Shown one piece after another: positions 1-6,646 of a stretch of DNA of 11,332 nucleotides. Source of the stretch: Dehalococcoidia bacterium (GTDB taxonomy: Bacteria > Chloroflexota > Dehalococcoidia > UBA6926); NCBI GenBank assembly GCA_012271225.1, contig JAAXGS010000047.1, forward strand, positions 1-11,332. Direction: 5' to 3'. A model generated the notes under the pieces. The model worked only from the letters and a program-made list of their open reading frames with translations. It had not been told where the DNA came from and searched no databases. The stretch's first letter is position 1; each line of letters opens with the position of its first letter. A program made the position numbers and the translations under genes.

Positions 1-2
1 GC

Positions 3-1145
3 TCATGCCGCGTACCTCCGATACTGCCACCACATGAGCGCCAGCGGCACAAGGAGCCAGGCGAGGTATGCCGCAACGGGGTACCAGTCCGGGTGCCGCG
101 CGGCGAGTTCACGGAAGGCCTGCGGCTCCACGTCCGTGAACAGCATATCCGTCGTCAGGGTCACCGCGCTGAAGGGATCCGCAAAGACAAGCCACTCACC
201 CACGTCGGCGGGCACGAGCGCAGTGCAGTCTACCGTAACCTCCTGAACCTCTCCGGCATCAAGGGCCCGCTGCACCTCCTGGCGGTATGTCGTCTCCGGT
301 CCGACCTCTCCCACCCCGAAACTGATGTGCGGCGGGGGTTGCTGCCCCGGCTGAACAATGCCGGATTCATCCACCGCGGCCAGGTACGCCTGCGCCTCCG
401 CGCGCTCCTCCGCGGTCATCGGTCGCGTTACTGCATTGTCCTCACAGGACTCCAAAGAAATCAGCGCGCCAACAACCGTGAAGAGCACAAGGGAGGCGCC
501 AATGACGATTGCGGCCGCGTAGACGCGGCGCGGCGTGAACGCGGCCACGCCCATCGGGATCGTCGTGAGAAAGGCCGCGACGATGACCGAGGCCGCAAGG
601 ATGTTGACAAGGTCGCGCCAGTTATCACGGAACACCTGCACAGCGTCCGGAGACAGCAGCGTGTACCCCGCCATCAGGATGAACGGCCCCATGAACACGA
701 TGACCGCGGTAACCAGGAAGAACGCCAGCCAGCGCCCGATCAGGTAGTCCAGCATGCCCAATGGCCGGACGAGATACAGGCTGAGGACGTTGTCCCGCCG
801 GTCTGAAACGAGCAGGGCCGGGGCGAGCATGGCGGTCAGAATAAGGAGCAGCGTGGTCACGCCGGAGAGATAATCGCCAACCTCAGCAGGCCTGTCGAAG
901 GAGTCCGCAGAGGGGTCAAATGCGGACGCGATGACGGTGGCGACCAAAATGACGCCGGCCGGCACAACCGACGCCGCCACCATGAGCGCGGGCAGGATCT
1001 TTGAGCGCGCGCCCTGCCCAAGCCCCAGCGTTTGGCGGAATCCGTTGGTCAGCAGGGCTATCCACGCGCGGCGCCGGCCCTGCCGCGGGCCGTCATAGCG
1101 CTGATAGCCGATATCAAAGAGTTGTCCGGCGGGGCGCTGTTCCAT
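3..1145 (-). CDS. ABC-2 type transporter permease, six-helix integral membrane protein
   Basis: Membrane half of an ABC exporter; substrate unknown. The 380-aa product has a cytoplasmic N-terminus with the motif YQRYDGPRQGR at residues 14-24, a pattern I associate with ABC-2 permeases that sit beside a CcmA-type ATPase. Hydrophobic helices lie near residues 50-75, 93-113, 137-160, 180-203, 208-230 and 355-374. Between helices 5 and 6 is a loop of about 125 residues (231-354), predicted to be outside the membrane, with the protein's only two cysteines, C234 and C307, which could form a disulfide. The ATG start overlaps the TGA stop of the upstream ATPase gene by one base (TGATG), so the two are translationally coupled and very likely form one complex. 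The gene is complete: its TGA stop is at 3-5. The membrane role is well supported. The transported compound (drug, lipid or peptide) cannot be told. Confidence 0.85.
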   Translation of the reverse strand: MEQRPAGQLFDIGYQRYDGPRQGRRRAWIALLTNGFRQTLGLGQGARSKILPALMVAASVVPAGVILVATVIASAFDPSADSFDRPAEVGDYLSGVTTLLLILTAMLAPALLVSDRRDNVLSLYLVRPLGMLDYLIGRWLAFFLVTAVIVFMGPFILMAGYTLLSPDAVQVFRDNWRDLVNILAASVIVAAFLTTIPMGVAAFTPRRVYAAAIVIGASLVLFTVVGALISLESCEDNAVTRPMTAEERAEAQAYLAAVDESGIVQPGQQPPPHISFGVGEVGPETTYRQEVQRALDAGEVQEVTVDCTALVPADVGEWLVFADPFSAVTLTTDMLFTDVEPQAFRELAARHPDWYPVAAYLAWLLVPLALMWWQYRRYAA

Positions 1146-2062
1146 CAGTCGTTAGTCTGCCCGTTGTCACGGAAGATCTCGGTCAACAGGCGGCGGCGGT
1201 ACGCCATGCGCCGCAGCGGTGCGCCCGCCTCGATCAGCGCCTCCTGTATGCTCTCCAAGTGGCGGCCGTCCTCATGCTCGACCAGGACGGAGTTGCCCTC
1301 ACGCGCGGCTGCGATGCCCCGGCCGGCGAGCGCGGAGATCAATTCCTCATGTCTGCCATCGATATCCACGGAGAGGACATCCGTGTTCTCCGTGAATTCA
1401 GAGACGCTGCCGGACAGCGTAACGCGGCCCGCCTCCAGCACGATGATGGTGTCGCACGTGCGCTCCACCTCCCCCATGAGGTGGGAGGACAGGACGACGC
1501 TGATGCCGAAATCGCGGCCTGTCCGTTTCACCAGGTCAAGCATCTCCTCACGCCCGCCGGGATCCAGTCCGGCGGTCGGCTCATCCAGAAGGACCAGGCG
1601 GGGGTCATGGACGATGGCCTGCGCGAGCTTGACGCGCTGCTTCATGCCCGTGGAGTATTCCCCAATTCTGCGGTAGCGCGCCTCATCCAGTCCCACATGG
1701 CGCATCGTGTCGGAGGCCCGCGTCCGCGCGCGCCCCGGCGGCAGGCCGCTCACCTGCGCCATATGCGTCAGAAACTCGGATGCGTTGATGGATGTGGGCA
1801 GGCAATCATGCTCCGGCATGTAGCCGATCAGCGACCGCGCGTTGACATCGCGCCAGGGCATCGCGTCCATCGCGAGGGCGACGCCCCGCGTGGGTTTCAG
1901 CAGGCCGAGAAACAGCTTGATGGCCGTGCTCTTGCCCGCGCCGTTTGGACCCAGGAGGCCGGTGATGCCCTCCCCAACAGTGAAACTGACCCCGTCCAGC
2001 GCCAGGACCTTGCCGTAGCGCTTGGTCAGGTTATCGGCCTCAAGGAGCGGGGCGCCGTGCAT
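1145..2062 (-). CDS. ABC transporter ATP-binding protein (CcmA/NatA-like)
   Basis: ATPase that powers the ABC-2 permease encoded directly downstream. The 305-aa product shows a complete nucleotide-binding domain: Walker A GPNGAGKST at 38-46, signature YSTGMKQ at 136-142, Walker B LVLLDEP at 156-162 with catalytic E161, and the switch histidine H194 in SSHLMGEVE. The Q-loop glutamine is replaced by glutamate (YMPEHD, E84), a variation I recall from this ATPase subgroup. Residues of about 220-305 form a C-terminal extension of the kind common in drug, antibiotic and gliding-type ABC-2 exporters. The gene shares one base with the permease gene. Start choice: ATG at 2062 is the only sensible start; no Shine-Dalgarno sequence precedes it, but a -10-like CATAAT lies six bases upstream, which fits a leaderless mRNA. 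Substrate unknown. Confidence 0.92.
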   Translation of the reverse strand: MHGAPLLEADNLTKRYGKVLALDGVSFTVGEGITGLLGPNGAGKSTAIKLFLGLLKPTRGVALAMDAMPWRDVNARSLIGYMPEHDCLPTSINASEFLTHMAQVSGLPPGRARTRASDTMRHVGLDEARYRRIGEYSTGMKQRVKLAQAIVHDPRLVLLDEPTAGLDPGGREEMLDLVKRTGRDFGISVVLSSHLMGEVERTCDTIIVLEAGRVTLSGSVSEFTENTDVLSVDIDGRHEELISALAGRGIAAAREGNSVLVEHEDGRHLESIQEALIEAGAPLRRMAYRRRLLTEIFRDNGQTND

Positions 2063-2068
2063 TCATGC

Positions 2069-2074
2069 ATTATG
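2069..2074 (-). promoter_or_regulatory. candidate -10 element for a leaderless ABC transporter transcript
   Basis: Read on the minus strand this is CATAAT (5 of 6 matches to TATAAT), followed by six bases and then the ATG of the ATPase gene. Transcription would begin at or next to the start codon. The absence of a ribosome binding site in front of that ATG agrees. No convincing -35 box lies at the expected distance, so this is an inference from spacing alone. Confidence 0.3.
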
Positions 2075-2142
2075 GCACAGTCGCGCTGCGCCCGATTGAC
2101 ACGCGGGCACGGCCCGGGGTACGCGCGTGATGGGGCGGCCCG

Positions 2143-2160
2143 CCACACGCGGGCATGTGG
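2143..2160 (-). terminator. hairpin directly after the isocitrate lyase-family gene
   Basis: Minus-strand CCACATG-CCCG-CGTGTGG forms a 7-bp stem (one T-G wobble) with a 4-base loop, starting one base after the TAA stop at 2162. No run of T follows, so it is not a classical intrinsic terminator. It may stabilise the mRNA end or cause weak termination before the separately expressed ABC genes. An 11-bp direct repeat, ACACGCGGGCA at 2099-2109 and 2145-2155, overlaps it in the same 99-bp gap. Confidence 0.3.
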
Positions 2161-2161
2161 C

Positions 2162-3079
2162 TTATCCCTGTTCGGGATTCGCGTCTCCGTGCGGCGGCAT
2201 CGTCTCCGCCTCCAGTGCCTGCCACGCGGACAGCCCAAGCAGTTCATTGCGCTCATTCAGCGGCATGACGCGGCTGACAAGGCCTTCATTGCCTCCCTGC
2301 GCTTTCAGGGCGGCCAGGCTGTCCTCCACCGCCCGGGCGGCTGCGCCGACGGCCAGGCCGGAGTAGCCGATGAGGGCATAACCCATGCGCCCCAGGTCCT
2401 GCCACGGCAGCAGCGGCGTTCTGCCCCCCTCCGCCAGCGTCACCATCAGGCGTCCGTTCCCCACCAGCCTGGGAAACGCTTCCAGCTCCTCCACCGTGCG
2501 GGGGCCGGCAAAGAAAGCCATATCCGCGCCCGCGTCCAGGCAGGCGCGCGCGCGCCGCGCCGCGCCCTCGACTCCCTCGCTCTCAACGGCATCCGTCCGC
2601 GCGATGATGACGAACTCAGGGTTCCGGCGCGCGCCAAGCGCCGCGCGCAGTTTGCCAAGCATCGACTCAAGCGGGATGACGCGCGTGCCGGCGAGATGGC
2701 CGCAGCGCTTGGGATCCTCCTGATCCTCCATAAAGAGTCCCGCCAGGCCCGCGTCCTCCATCGCCCGGACGGTGTGAGCTGCCTGCAGCGGGCCTCCATA
2801 GCCGGTATCGGCGTCCGCGAACACGGGGATGTCGACGGACCCCGCGATGCGCCGCGCCTGCGCGACAACGTCTTCACGCGACAGCAGCCCCACGTCCGGC
2901 AGGCCAAACGCCGCGGCGGCGACGGATGACCCGCTGATGCCCGCCGCGGGGAATCCCGCCGCCTCAATGAGCCGGGCGGACAGGGCGTCATATGCAAACG
3001 GGGCCACCAGAGGCCCCGGCGCATCCAGCAGTTCGCGCAGCCGCGTTGACCGCGCGGCGGCGCTAACGCGATCCGGCAA
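2162..3079 (-). CDS. isocitrate lyase / PEP mutase superfamily enzyme
   Basis: Mg-dependent enzyme of the isocitrate lyase/phosphoenolpyruvate mutase superfamily, which makes or breaks C-C (or P-C) bonds next to a carboxylate; members include methylisocitrate lyase, 2,3-dimethylmalate lyase, oxaloacetate decarboxylase and carboxyphosphonoenolpyruvate mutase. The 305-aa length is typical of the short (bacterial methylisocitrate lyase-like) branch. Visible motifs: substrate loop GISGSSVAA (47-55), metal motif DADTGYGG (89-96), ED at 118-119, the active-site loop KRCGH (124-128) with the catalytic cysteine C126, and R161 in IARTD. The cysteine points to lyase rather than PEP mutase activity. The start is TTG at 3079: an in-frame stop lies upstream, no ATG or GTG is available near, and no strong ribosome binding site is seen. 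It overlaps the preceding isochorismatase-family gene by 17 nt, so coupled translation is likely. No citrate-cycle or propionate genes are nearby, so the exact substrate is open. Confidence 0.88.
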   Translation of the reverse strand: MPDRVSAAARSTRLRELLDAPGPLVAPFAYDALSARLIEAAGFPAAGISGSSVAAAAFGLPDVGLLSREDVVAQARRIAGSVDIPVFADADTGYGGPLQAAHTVRAMEDAGLAGLFMEDQEDPKRCGHLAGTRVIPLESMLGKLRAALGARRNPEFVIIARTDAVESEGVEGAARRARACLDAGADMAFFAGPRTVEELEAFPRLVGNGRLMVTLAEGGRTPLLPWQDLGRMGYALIGYSGLAVGAAARAVEDSLAALKAQGGNEGLVSRVMPLNERNELLGLSAWQALEAETMPPHGDANPEQG

Positions 3080-3815
3080 TGGCCCGTTCAGCGCGCGGCG
3101 GCATCGCGCTCAGCACCGGCCGCAGCTCATCAAGGGGCATGACGTCCGCATACTTTTGCGCAATGTCAAAGAGGTTGATGGCGTGGGAGGCCTGCCCGCG
3201 ATCCCACACGCAGTCCTCCGGAACAACGCAGCGGAAGCCGTAGCTCATACCGTCCACCACGGTTCCGCGCACACAGCCGCTGGTGGTGCAGCCGACGACA
3301 ATCAGCGTGTCCGCCCCCGCCGCCACCAGCTGCGTGATCAGATTCGTGCCAAAGAAGATCGAGGGAAAGCGCTTGTAGATGATGACATCGTCCGGCTCAG
3401 GGGTCAGCGGCTCCACGATCTGCGCCCCCCTGCTCCCCGGCAGGTTGTAGTCGGCGGTCAGCGACGGAATCTTCTCCGAGTACCGCGCGCCCTCCTGCGC
3501 GCCGGTGCGCTCACCCTGCGCGTACATCACGGGCCAGCCCTTGGTCCGAAAGACCTCGACAAGCCGCTCAATGCGCTCGATGGCGCGCCACGCGTCCTCG
3601 CCAACGGCGGTGGCGTACTGTTTCATCGCCTCCTGTATCGGAACGGGGCCATCACCGGCGGTCCGGTACTGCGCGTCAATGATCAACAGCGCGGGGCGCT
3701 CACCGATGCCAACGCTCGCGCCGAATCCGCTCCGGGCATAGACCTGGCGGTCGCGATCACTGATGAAAGCGTCCCACGGACGGGGACGCGCGCCGTTCTG
3801 TCCGTGCGTTGTCAT
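3063..3815 (-). CDS. isochorismatase superfamily cysteine hydrolase (N-carbamoylsarcosine amidase-like)
   Basis: Predicted amidohydrolase acting on a small amide. The 250-aa product has the superfamily's Asp-Lys-Cys triad: D47 in LLIIDAQY, K148 in IYKRFPSIFFGTNL and C181 in VGCTTSGCVRGTVVDG. The GCTTSGCVR form around the nucleophile, and the insert before the lysine, resemble the N-carbamoylsarcosine amidase / maleamate amidase branch rather than true isochorismatases or nicotinamidases. Start: ATG at 3815 with a GGTGGGA-like stretch a few bases upstream. Its 3' end overlaps the isocitrate lyase-family gene by 17 nt, and the AIM24-family gene ends 46 nt upstream. The overlap suggests this enzyme and the lyase handle successive steps of one pathway, for example deamidation of an unsaturated or hydroxy acid amide followed by cleavage. 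That pathway is inferred, not seen. Confidence 0.87.
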   Translation of the reverse strand: MTTHGQNGARPRPWDAFISDRDRQVYARSGFGASVGIGERPALLIIDAQYRTAGDGPVPIQEAMKQYATAVGEDAWRAIERIERLVEVFRTKGWPVMYAQGERTGAQEGARYSEKIPSLTADYNLPGSRGAQIVEPLTPEPDDVIIYKRFPSIFFGTNLITQLVAAGADTLIVVGCTTSGCVRGTVVDGMSYGFRCVVPEDCVWDRGQASHAINLFDIAQKYADVMPLDELRPVLSAMPPRAERAIAGSR

Positions 3816-3861
3816 GTTCCCACCCCGAATCCTGTCGATACGTGTCCGCGCGCCGCTCTCA

Positions 3862-4548
3862 TCACTTGTTCGGCTTGGGCAGGAACGGTATCAGCGCCTG
3901 CGCCAGCGTGGGGATCGTTCTGGTCTGTATCCACACCCTGCCCCTGCCGCGAAACTTCATCACCAGGCCCTCGCCGCCCGCCATAAGGGAGACGAGGCCG
4001 CCGACCTTGCCGATGGTGTACTCGACATCATCGGTGAACGCAACGACATGGCCGGTATCGACCACGAGTTCCTCGCCGCCGGACATCTCGATCTCCTTGA
4101 TGCCGCCGTAGGCGTTGTAGAAGATCGTGCCGGGAGAGCGCTCCGTGAAGGCTCGGAGAAAGAACAGGCTCTCGCCGCTCAGGAACCCGCGGAATCCCTG
4201 AAACTTGGTGTCGAGCTGCACGTTGGTGTCGCACGCAAGAAAAGAGCCGCCCTGCACAAACAGGCTCCGGCCGGGCTCCAGCTCGAAGGACGCAATGTCA
4301 CCCGGCGTGGTCGGAGCAATGCTGACCCATCCGCCGTTGCGTTCCGCCGTGAACGTGTTGACAAAGAACGACTCGCTCGCCAGGAGTCGGCGCAGGCCGC
4401 CGAATATTCCCCCGCCGGTGAAGCCGGTCTTCATTTCCACGCCCTGCTGCGCCGCCATTCCTCCCGGCTCAACCTTGATCGCCTCGCCGGAATCAAGATG
4501 CACCGTCAACAGTGTGTACGCGGGATTGAACTCCGTTGTTGCCTTCAC
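3862..4548 (-). CDS. AIM24 family protein (TIGR00266-type, beta-rich)
   Basis: The 228-aa product is a bacterial AIM24/TIGR00266-type protein, a beta-rich family whose bacterial role is not well defined; the yeast relative is a mitochondrial inner-membrane organising factor. Recognisable family features are an early IKVEPGGMAA segment, a glycine-rich stretch GFTGGGIFGGLRRLL, then SFFVNTF, a central LFVQGGSFLACDTNV, and the C-terminal GEGLVMKFRGRGRVWIQTRT, which is a strong family signature. Length is normal for the family and no signal peptide is seen. The start is GTG at 4548, fixed by a strong ribosome binding site five bases upstream. It lies between the nucleoside-salvage pair and the isochorismatase/lyase pair on the same strand, with 85 bp upstream and 46 bp downstream, so it may head its own transcription unit. 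It offers no clue to the neighbours' substrate. Confidence 0.88.
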   Translation of the reverse strand: MKATTEFNPAYTLLTVHLDSGEAIKVEPGGMAAQQGVEMKTGFTGGGIFGGLRRLLASESFFVNTFTAERNGGWVSIAPTTPGDIASFELEPGRSLFVQGGSFLACDTNVQLDTKFQGFRGFLSGESLFFLRAFTERSPGTIFYNAYGGIKEIEMSGGEELVVDTGHVVAFTDDVEYTIGKVGGLVSLMAGGEGLVMKFRGRGRVWIQTRTIPTLAQALIPFLPKPNK

Positions 4549-4553
4549 GTATG

Positions 4554-4561
4554 ACCTCCCT
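4554..4561 (-). promoter_or_regulatory. strong ribosome binding site deciding the GTG start of the AIM24-family gene
   Basis: Minus-strand AGGGAGGT ends five bases before the GTG at 4548. It is among the best Shine-Dalgarno matches in the window and excludes internal starts. Its strength contrasts with the poorly supplied genes that depend on overlap coupling. Confidence 0.75.
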
Positions 4562-4583
4562 GTATCTAAAACACCATGCCTTT

Positions 4584-4611
4584 GCGGGGGCCGTCACCGG
4601 ACGCGCCCCGC
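4584..4611 (-). terminator. imperfect GC-rich hairpin between the sugar kinase and AIM24-family genes
   Basis: GCGGGG (4584-4589) pairs with CCCCGC (4606-4611), and CGTC (4592-4595) pairs with GACG (4600-4603) around an ACCG loop, with a 2x2 internal mismatch. On the minus strand it lies 22 nt after the kinase stop. The only T run, TTTT, comes about a dozen bases after the stem, so termination would be weak. It could be a terminator, an attenuator or a processing site separating the two units. Confidence 0.35.
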
Positions 4612-4633
4612 CTCGGTCGTTCTCAAAGTATAG

Positions 4634-5638
4634 TCATGCTGACGGCAGCGCCGTCGAGTGCACAGATGCGCCGCGCTCACGCCACGCCTGTAGCACGCTC
4701 TCGAGATCCGCAGCCGCCGGCGCGGCGCGCGTCCCGGGCTGTGAGACGGTGATGCCGGCCGCGCAGGCCGCGCCCAGAAGGGCGTCAGCGTCGTCATGCC
4801 CCAGCGCCTCACGCGCCGCCAGCGCCCCGTGAAAGGCGTCACCCGCCCCAACGCTGCTCACGGAGCGCATCCCCAGGTCCTCAAGTGGCAGGGGCGGGAC
4901 CTCAATCAGTTGGCCATGGCGCAGATCGATGACGAGGGCTCCCTGCCCGCCCCGCTTGAGAATGACGCGATTGGTCCAGCCCTCGCTCCGCAGATAATCC
5001 GCCGCGTCTCGCGGGGTCTGCCGCCCCAGCAGAGCCGCCGTTTCCTCCTCATTGAGCAGGAGGGTATCCACCCGGCGCGCCAGCGGCACAACGGCCTCTT
5101 TCCCCTGCGCGGCCAGCACGCCCGGGTCCCAGGAGACGGAGCAGCCGCCCGCCTGCGCGATGTCCAGCACCTCCGCAACGATCGGCAGCGGCGGGTCCGT
5201 GACGGCGCAGACGCGCGCGCCGGCGATCATGCCGCGGACGGCGGGAGCGCGCAGGTGCTCAGCGGTCATGTATGCGTTCGCGCCGAGGGCGCTCGCAATG
5301 ACGTTCTGTCCGTGGGAATCCACCAGAATGAAGGCCTGTCCGGACTCCACGCCTGGCACGAGTTGAACGGCATCGGTGAGGATTCCCTCAGCCCGGAGGA
5401 TCGCGCGCTGCTCATCGGCAATGGCGTCATCGCCAAGCGCGCCGATGAACGCCGTGGCGGACGCGGGCAAAAGGCGGGCTGCGGTTGTGGCAACGTTTGC
5501 CGCAGTGCCGCCCGGCACGCGTGAGAGATTCCGGACGCTCACCTCTTGCCCGGGCGCGGGCAACGATTCAACGAACAGGGTCACATCCTGGTTGATCGCG
5601 CCGATTGCGACGACCAGGGGCGCGGGAGAGGCGGTCAC
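4634..5638 (-). CDS. PfkB family carbohydrate kinase (ribokinase-like)
   Basis: ATP-dependent sugar kinase, most likely phosphorylating ribose or a related sugar or nucleoside. The 334-aa product shows the PfkB N-terminal GGTAANVA (43-50), the NEEE segment (196-199) and the C-terminal anion-hole motif GAGDAF at 264-269, with catalytic base D267. The usual D-T before GAGD is replaced by S-V, and the nucleotide-loop region reads LKRGGQGA. Gene length is normal. The start is GTG at 5638; its bases overlap the TGA of the nucleoside hydrolase gene (GTGA, 4-nt overlap) and no good ribosome binding site precedes it, so expression depends on translation of the hydrolase. The pairing implies a salvage route: the hydrolase frees ribose from nucleosides and this kinase makes ribose 5-phosphate. 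Adenosine kinase- or pseudouridine kinase-like activity remains possible. Confidence 0.88.
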   Translation of the reverse strand: MTASPAPLVVAIGAINQDVTLFVESLPAPGQEVSVRNLSRVPGGTAANVATTAARLLPASATAFIGALGDDAIADEQRAILRAEGILTDAVQLVPGVESGQAFILVDSHGQNVIASALGANAYMTAEHLRAPAVRGMIAGARVCAVTDPPLPIVAEVLDIAQAGGCSVSWDPGVLAAQGKEAVVPLARRVDTLLLNEEETAALLGRQTPRDAADYLRSEGWTNRVILKRGGQGALVIDLRHGQLIEVPPLPLEDLGMRSVSSVGAGDAFHGALAAREALGHDDADALLGAACAAGITVSQPGTRAAPAAADLESVLQAWRERGASVHSTALPSA

Positions 5639-6582
5639 GCGCGCTGTGTGAGCCGCGAGAATATCAGGTCAAGGAATCGCGGCCCATCCACTGCCGTCGC
5701 AACGGCCGCGTTGGGCGAATCGGAGCGCCGCCGCGCTCGCCGGTCCGCGATGGTCTGCCCCCGGGTTGATCCGTCCACCGTGATCACTTCCACCGGGTAC
5801 CGCTGCGTTTGAATCAGCGTGGGATCGATGACGGAAGTCACGGCGAGCGGATCGTGCAGGTTGACGACTCCGTACCGCTCCAGGACCTGCGCGCTGACGG
5901 TGGCGGCGATCTGCGCGCTGGGGTCGGCGCTCCGACGGAGAATCTCATGCCGCTCCGCGTTGATTGAGCCCGTGGGGTCGGTGGTGACGTCAAGACCGAC
6001 GGCGGTGATGTCCATGCCGCTGGCGAACAGTTCCGCGGCGGCCTCCGGGTCCGCCCAGATATTGAACTCCGATACCGATGTGACATTGCCGAAACCATAG
6101 GGGGTCAGGGCGAACGCTCCACCCATCAGAACAATCCTGTTCAGCCGCGCGGCCGTCTGCGGCGCCTCACGCAGCAGGTGCGCGACGTTCGTCATCGGCC
6201 CGGTTGGGATCAGGGTGATCTCCCCTGGCTCATGCGCCATCACGATGTCCGAGATGAACGCGGCGGCGGGCCGGTCGTCAAAGGTCAGGCGGGAGGGCTG
6301 CGGCACCGGAGCGCCGCCAAGCCCGTCATTGCCATGGACGTGCAGCGCCGCCTCCGGCTCCCGCGTCAGCGGCCGGGCCGCGCCCCGCGCGACGGGAATC
6401 TCCGGCGCGCCCGCGGCCTCCAGCACGCGCAGGACATTATTGGCCGTCATCGATAGAGGCGCGTTTCCCGCGACAGCCGTGATGCCCAGGATATCCAGTT
6501 CCGGTGAGCGGAGCGCCAGCAGAATGGCGAGCGCGTCATCAACGCCCACGTCCATATCCAGAATGACCTTTGTGGGTGGCAT
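5635..6582 (-). CDS. inosine/uridine-preferring nucleoside hydrolase family protein
   Basis: Calcium-dependent N-ribohydrolase that splits nucleosides to base plus ribose. The 315-aa product keeps the family's N-terminal aspartate cluster in the form DMDVGVDDA (D9, D11, D15, D16); the usual form is DTDPGIDDA, so T and P are replaced but all metal-site aspartates remain. Further signatures are HGNDGLGG (83-90), the IPTGPMTN segment (125-132), MGGAF (153-157), EFNIWADPEAA (172-182) and HDP at 243-245. Two adjacent starts exist, GTG at 6585 and ATG at 6582; ATG is preferred because the AGGTGA ribosome binding site is spaced better for it. The gene begins 64 bp after nuoF-like and ends in a 4-nt overlap with the sugar kinase gene. 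Substrate preference (purine, pyrimidine or modified nucleoside) cannot be told. Confidence 0.9.
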   Translation of the reverse strand: MPPTKVILDMDVGVDDALAILLALRSPELDILGITAVAGNAPLSMTANNVLRVLEAAGAPEIPVARGAARPLTREPEAALHVHGNDGLGGAPVPQPSRLTFDDRPAAAFISDIVMAHEPGEITLIPTGPMTNVAHLLREAPQTAARLNRIVLMGGAFALTPYGFGNVTSVSEFNIWADPEAAAELFASGMDITAVGLDVTTDPTGSINAERHEILRRSADPSAQIAATVSAQVLERYGVVNLHDPLAVTSVIDPTLIQTQRYPVEVITVDGSTRGQTIADRRARRRSDSPNAAVATAVDGPRFLDLIFSRLTQRA

Positions 6583-6646
6583 CACATCACCTTTTTGACG
6601 TCTTTGACGCGGGACGCCAGGATTTCACCTGTTGCCCCACAGTGCT

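Noticed and set aside
1001..2929. Plus-strand open frame of 642 codons opposite the ABC ATPase and lyase genes
   Set aside because: It is the antisense shadow of two genes with clear family motifs on the minus strand; the translation is rich in Arg, His, Gln and Ala without motifs, as expected in high-GC DNA.
2829..3986. Plus-strand open frame of 385 codons across the isochorismatase-family gene
   Set aside because: Spans several minus-strand genes, has no recognisable domain and no ribosome binding site.
4641..4655. Perfect hairpin GACGGC-AGC-GCCGTC
   Set aside because: It lies inside the coding end of the sugar kinase gene and has no T run after it on the transcribed strand, so it is not a convincing terminator.
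4796..5524. Plus-strand open frame of 242 codons opposite the sugar kinase
   Set aside because: Antisense shadow of a gene with the PfkB GAGD motif.
6591..6610. Tandem TTTGACG units between nuoF-like and the nucleoside hydrolase
   Set aside because: Two short copies only; no matching -10 box at the right distance on either strand, so I do not call a promoter or operator.
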